Below the pieces are notes generated by a model, which was given only the letters and a program-made list of their open reading frames with translations, was not told the origin of the DNA and did not search any database. From positions 1 to 31,435 of the forward strand of contig CAJULV010000049.1 in assembly GCA_910587555.1 (NCBI GenBank): a stretch of 31,435 nucleotides of DNA. Reading direction: 5' to 3'. Position 1 is the stretch's first letter. Every line of letters starts with the position of its first letter. Below are positions 30,201 through 31,435 of the stretch, in pieces. Made by a program: the position numbers and the translations under genes. The DNA comes from an uncultured Acetatifactor sp. Lineage in GTDB: Bacteria > Bacillota > Clostridia > Lachnospirales > Lachnospiraceae.

Positions 30201-31022
30201 TTACAGGGCTTCGGTGCAGTGCATCAGAAGCTCTTTTACATTGGCAAAGCAGTAGTCGGCAGGATAGGGGGTGTCCGCCATGTCCTCCGGCTTTGCCTCT
30301 CCGGTAAACAGTACGCAGGTATCCACTTCACCGTTTATTCCGCAGGCGATATCGGTATAGAGCCTGTCGCCCACCACCAGAGCCTCCTCCCGGGAGAAGC
30401 CGGACAGCTCCAGGCACAGATCCACCACCGCACGGCTGGGCTTGCCCAGGTACAGGGGCTTTTTTCCCGTGGAATCCGTGAGCATATTGCAGATGGCGCC
30501 GCAGTCGGGGATAAAGCCGAAATCAATGGGGCAGCACAGATCCGGATTGGTGGCGTAAAAGGGCGCGTCGCCTGTGGAGAGCACTCTGCATGCCTGAATC
30601 AGCTTGTCATAGGTAAGCTCGCTGTCATAGGCCGCAACCACGCAGTCAATGTCCGCTTCGGCAGTCTCCGTCACATGCAGGCCGTTTTTGCGCAGCTCTG
30701 TCACAAAGGAGGCGGTGCCCAGGACGAAGATTTTGCCCTCCCGATACCGCTCCTTCAGAAAGCGCAGGGTCATATAGCCGGATGTGATAAACTGGTCTTC
30801 TGTGGTATTTAGACGGAAGGCCCGGCGGAACCGCTCCACATAATCCCTGCCGCTGCGGGTGGAATTGTTGGTGATAAAATAGGCTTTGCCGCCGATTTCG
30901 TCAATGTGGCGAAGCAGGTCCGCGCTGCCCTCATAGAGGGTGTCGCCTACGGCCAGCGTGCCGTCTATGTCGAAGAGAAAGAGTTTTTTCTTTTTTAAAC
31001 TGGCTGACATGTTGGGATTCAT
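30201..31022 (-). CDS. HAD-IIA family sugar-phosphatase-like hydrolase (NagD-like)
   Basis: Read on the minus strand from ATG 31022, 273 residues. The HAD nucleophile motif is LFLFDIDGTL with aspartates 18 and 20; motif II is YFITNNSTRSGRDY; the cap and late motifs include FYATNPDLCCPIDFGFIPDCGAI, the lysine in LYLGKPSRAVVDL and the motif IV aspartates in VVGDRLYTDIACG. The C2-type cap and overall size place it with NagD/AraL phosphatases that remove phosphate from small sugar phosphates; the exact substrate is unknown. The start has GGAGG five bases upstream, and that site is part of a 41-bp tandem repeat in the leader. Its promoter is likely at 31231-31259. Confidence 0.92.
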   Translation of the reverse strand: MNPNMSASLKKKKLFLFDIDGTLAVGDTLYEGSADLLRHIDEIGGKAYFITNNSTRSGRDYVERFRRAFRLNTTEDQFITSGYMTLRFLKERYREGKIFVLGTASFVTELRKNGLHVTETAEADIDCVVAAYDSELTYDKLIQACRVLSTGDAPFYATNPDLCCPIDFGFIPDCGAICNMLTDSTGKKPLYLGKPSRAVVDLCLELSGFSREEALVVGDRLYTDIACGINGEVDTCVLFTGEAKPEDMADTPYPADYCFANVKELLMHCTEAL

Positions 31023-31168
31023 ATTGCCTCCGATGCTGTTATTTTGGCCTGTGGGGTTCTGCTGATTGCCTCCGCTGCTGTTATTTGGCCTGTGGGGTTC
31101 TGCTGATTGCCTCCGCTGCTGTTATTTGGCCTGTGGGGTTCTGCTGATTGCCTCCGCTGCTGTTGTTT
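31023..31168 (-). repeat. 41-42 bp tandem repeat containing the ribosome-binding site of the HAD gene
   Basis: Units start at 31023 (42 bp), 31065 (41 bp), 31106 (41 bp) and a partial unit at 31147. On the minus strand each unit ends in GGAGGCAAT. In the unit next to the gene this is followed by the start ATG; in the others it is followed by CAGCAGAACC. The leader thus carries four Shine-Dalgarno-like sites about 41 nt apart, only one with a start codon. Confidence 0.93.
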
Positions 31169-31183
31169 TTGTCCGCAGGACCC

Positions 31184-31223
31184 GCCTGTCCGGCTCTGTC
31201 GGTCTGCTTTCTTTCGGACAGGC
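31184..31223. other. 9-bp inverted repeat in the HAD gene leader
   Basis: GCCTGTCCG (31184-31192) pairs perfectly with CGGACAGGC (31215-31223). It would fold at the very 5' end of the minus-strand transcript from the promoter at 31231-31259. It may protect the RNA or serve as an operator; no T-run follows. Confidence 0.5.
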
Positions 31224-31230
31224 AGCTATT

Positions 31231-31259
31231 ATCATATCATTTTTCTGACGTAAATACAA
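31231..31259 (-). promoter_or_regulatory. Promoter for the HAD phosphatase gene
   Basis: On the minus strand TTGTAT (31259-31254), 17-nt spacer, TATGAT (31236-31231). It gives a leader of about 200 nt including the tandem repeat. Confidence 0.5.
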
Positions 31260-31307
31260 GAATCTTTAGGAAAAGCAAAAGGCGGTAAAGCGGCAGGTAT
31301 ATTTACG

Positions 31308-31336
31308 TTGCCAATTTCAGAGACTTTGTGTATAAT
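31308..31336 (+). promoter_or_regulatory. Promoter for exodeoxyribonuclease III
   Basis: TTGCCA (31308-31313), 17-nt spacer, perfect TATAAT (31331-31336), about 70 bp upstream of the start codon at 31406. Confidence 0.75.
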
Positions 31337-31405
31337 GAAAAGCGGATGAAAAACAATACCGAAAGAACCGATTGCAGATGCCCGGGGCGGGCAGGAGGGT
31401 GTGAG

Positions 31406-31435
31406 ATGAAACTGATATCATGGAATGTAAACGGG
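31406..31435 (+). CDS. xthA: Exodeoxyribonuclease III, first ten codons (continues beyond window)
   Basis: The frame MKLISWNVNG at the window end is the near-invariant start of ExoIII/ExoA-type AP endonucleases, where the asparagine in WNVNG is a metal/active-site residue. AGGAGGG stands six bases upstream and a good promoter lies further up. The rest of the gene is outside the window, so the call rests on ten residues plus context. A base-excision role would fit the glycosylase gene at 10441. Confidence 0.8.
   Translation, partial: MKLISWNVNG

Overview
The window looks like chromosome of a Gram-positive Clostridia member, most plausibly Lachnospiraceae. This rests on strong AGGAGG-type ribosome sites, sigma-A-type promoters (TTGACA-17-TATAAT), a tyrosine T-box leader, a yybP-ykoY-like leader, an AddB-type (not RecBCD) nuclease subunit and a MutS2-like ATPase. 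I infer the family from gene content, not from a search. No rRNA or tRNA gene, transposase, integrase or CRISPR array was seen.

Layout. 1-3438: the 3' end of a type I restriction subunit gene (hsdR), followed 3 nt later by an unusual protein joining a YgjP-type metallopeptidase to an ImmA/IrrE-type one; by eye this stretch is more AT-rich than the rest. 3570-5269: amino-sugar genes, nanE and a ROK kinase. 5322-6513: a promoter, manganese-type riboswitch and terminator ahead of a cation/Ca2+ antiporter. 6727-8748 (minus): a membrane-anchored zinc-ribbon/leucine-rich-repeat protein, divergent from a MATE exporter (9010-10389). 10441-15981: repair genes mpg and addB (addA is not here), with rarA convergent. 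15982-16789 has no credible protein gene but holds a promoter, a candidate large structured RNA and two strong terminators. 16790-19736: a three-gene ABC-2 exporter cluster whose two permease genes are separated by a 28-bp minisatellite. 19767-24717: a MutS2-like ATPase without Smr domain, then a UvrD/PcrA-type helicase with a LexA-box-like site in its promoter and an extra cysteine-containing C-terminal domain. 24745-25677: cysteine synthase. 25999-27946: tyrosine T-box leader and tyrS. 27988-28828: a MerR-type promoter (19-bp spacer with dyad) driving an AAC(3)-family acetyltransferase. 29221-30126: DegV-type lipid-binding protein. 30201-31022 (minus): HAD phosphatase whose leader contains a 41-bp tandem repeat that copies its ribosome-binding site. 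31406 to the end: the first ten codons of exodeoxyribonuclease III.

How they fit together. Much of the window is DNA upkeep: 3-methyladenine glycosylase, AddB, RarA, MutS2-like ATPase, SF1 helicase, ExoIII and the restriction subunit. The other genes are export functions (MATE, ABC-2, cation antiporter), amino-sugar use and cysteine/tyrosyl-tRNA metabolism. The best leads for new biology are the candidate RNA at about 16214-16645, the double-metallopeptidase fusion beside hsdR, the helicase C-terminal domain and the repeat-bearing spacers. All motif and pairing statements come from reading the sequence; no alignments, folding programs or database searches were run.
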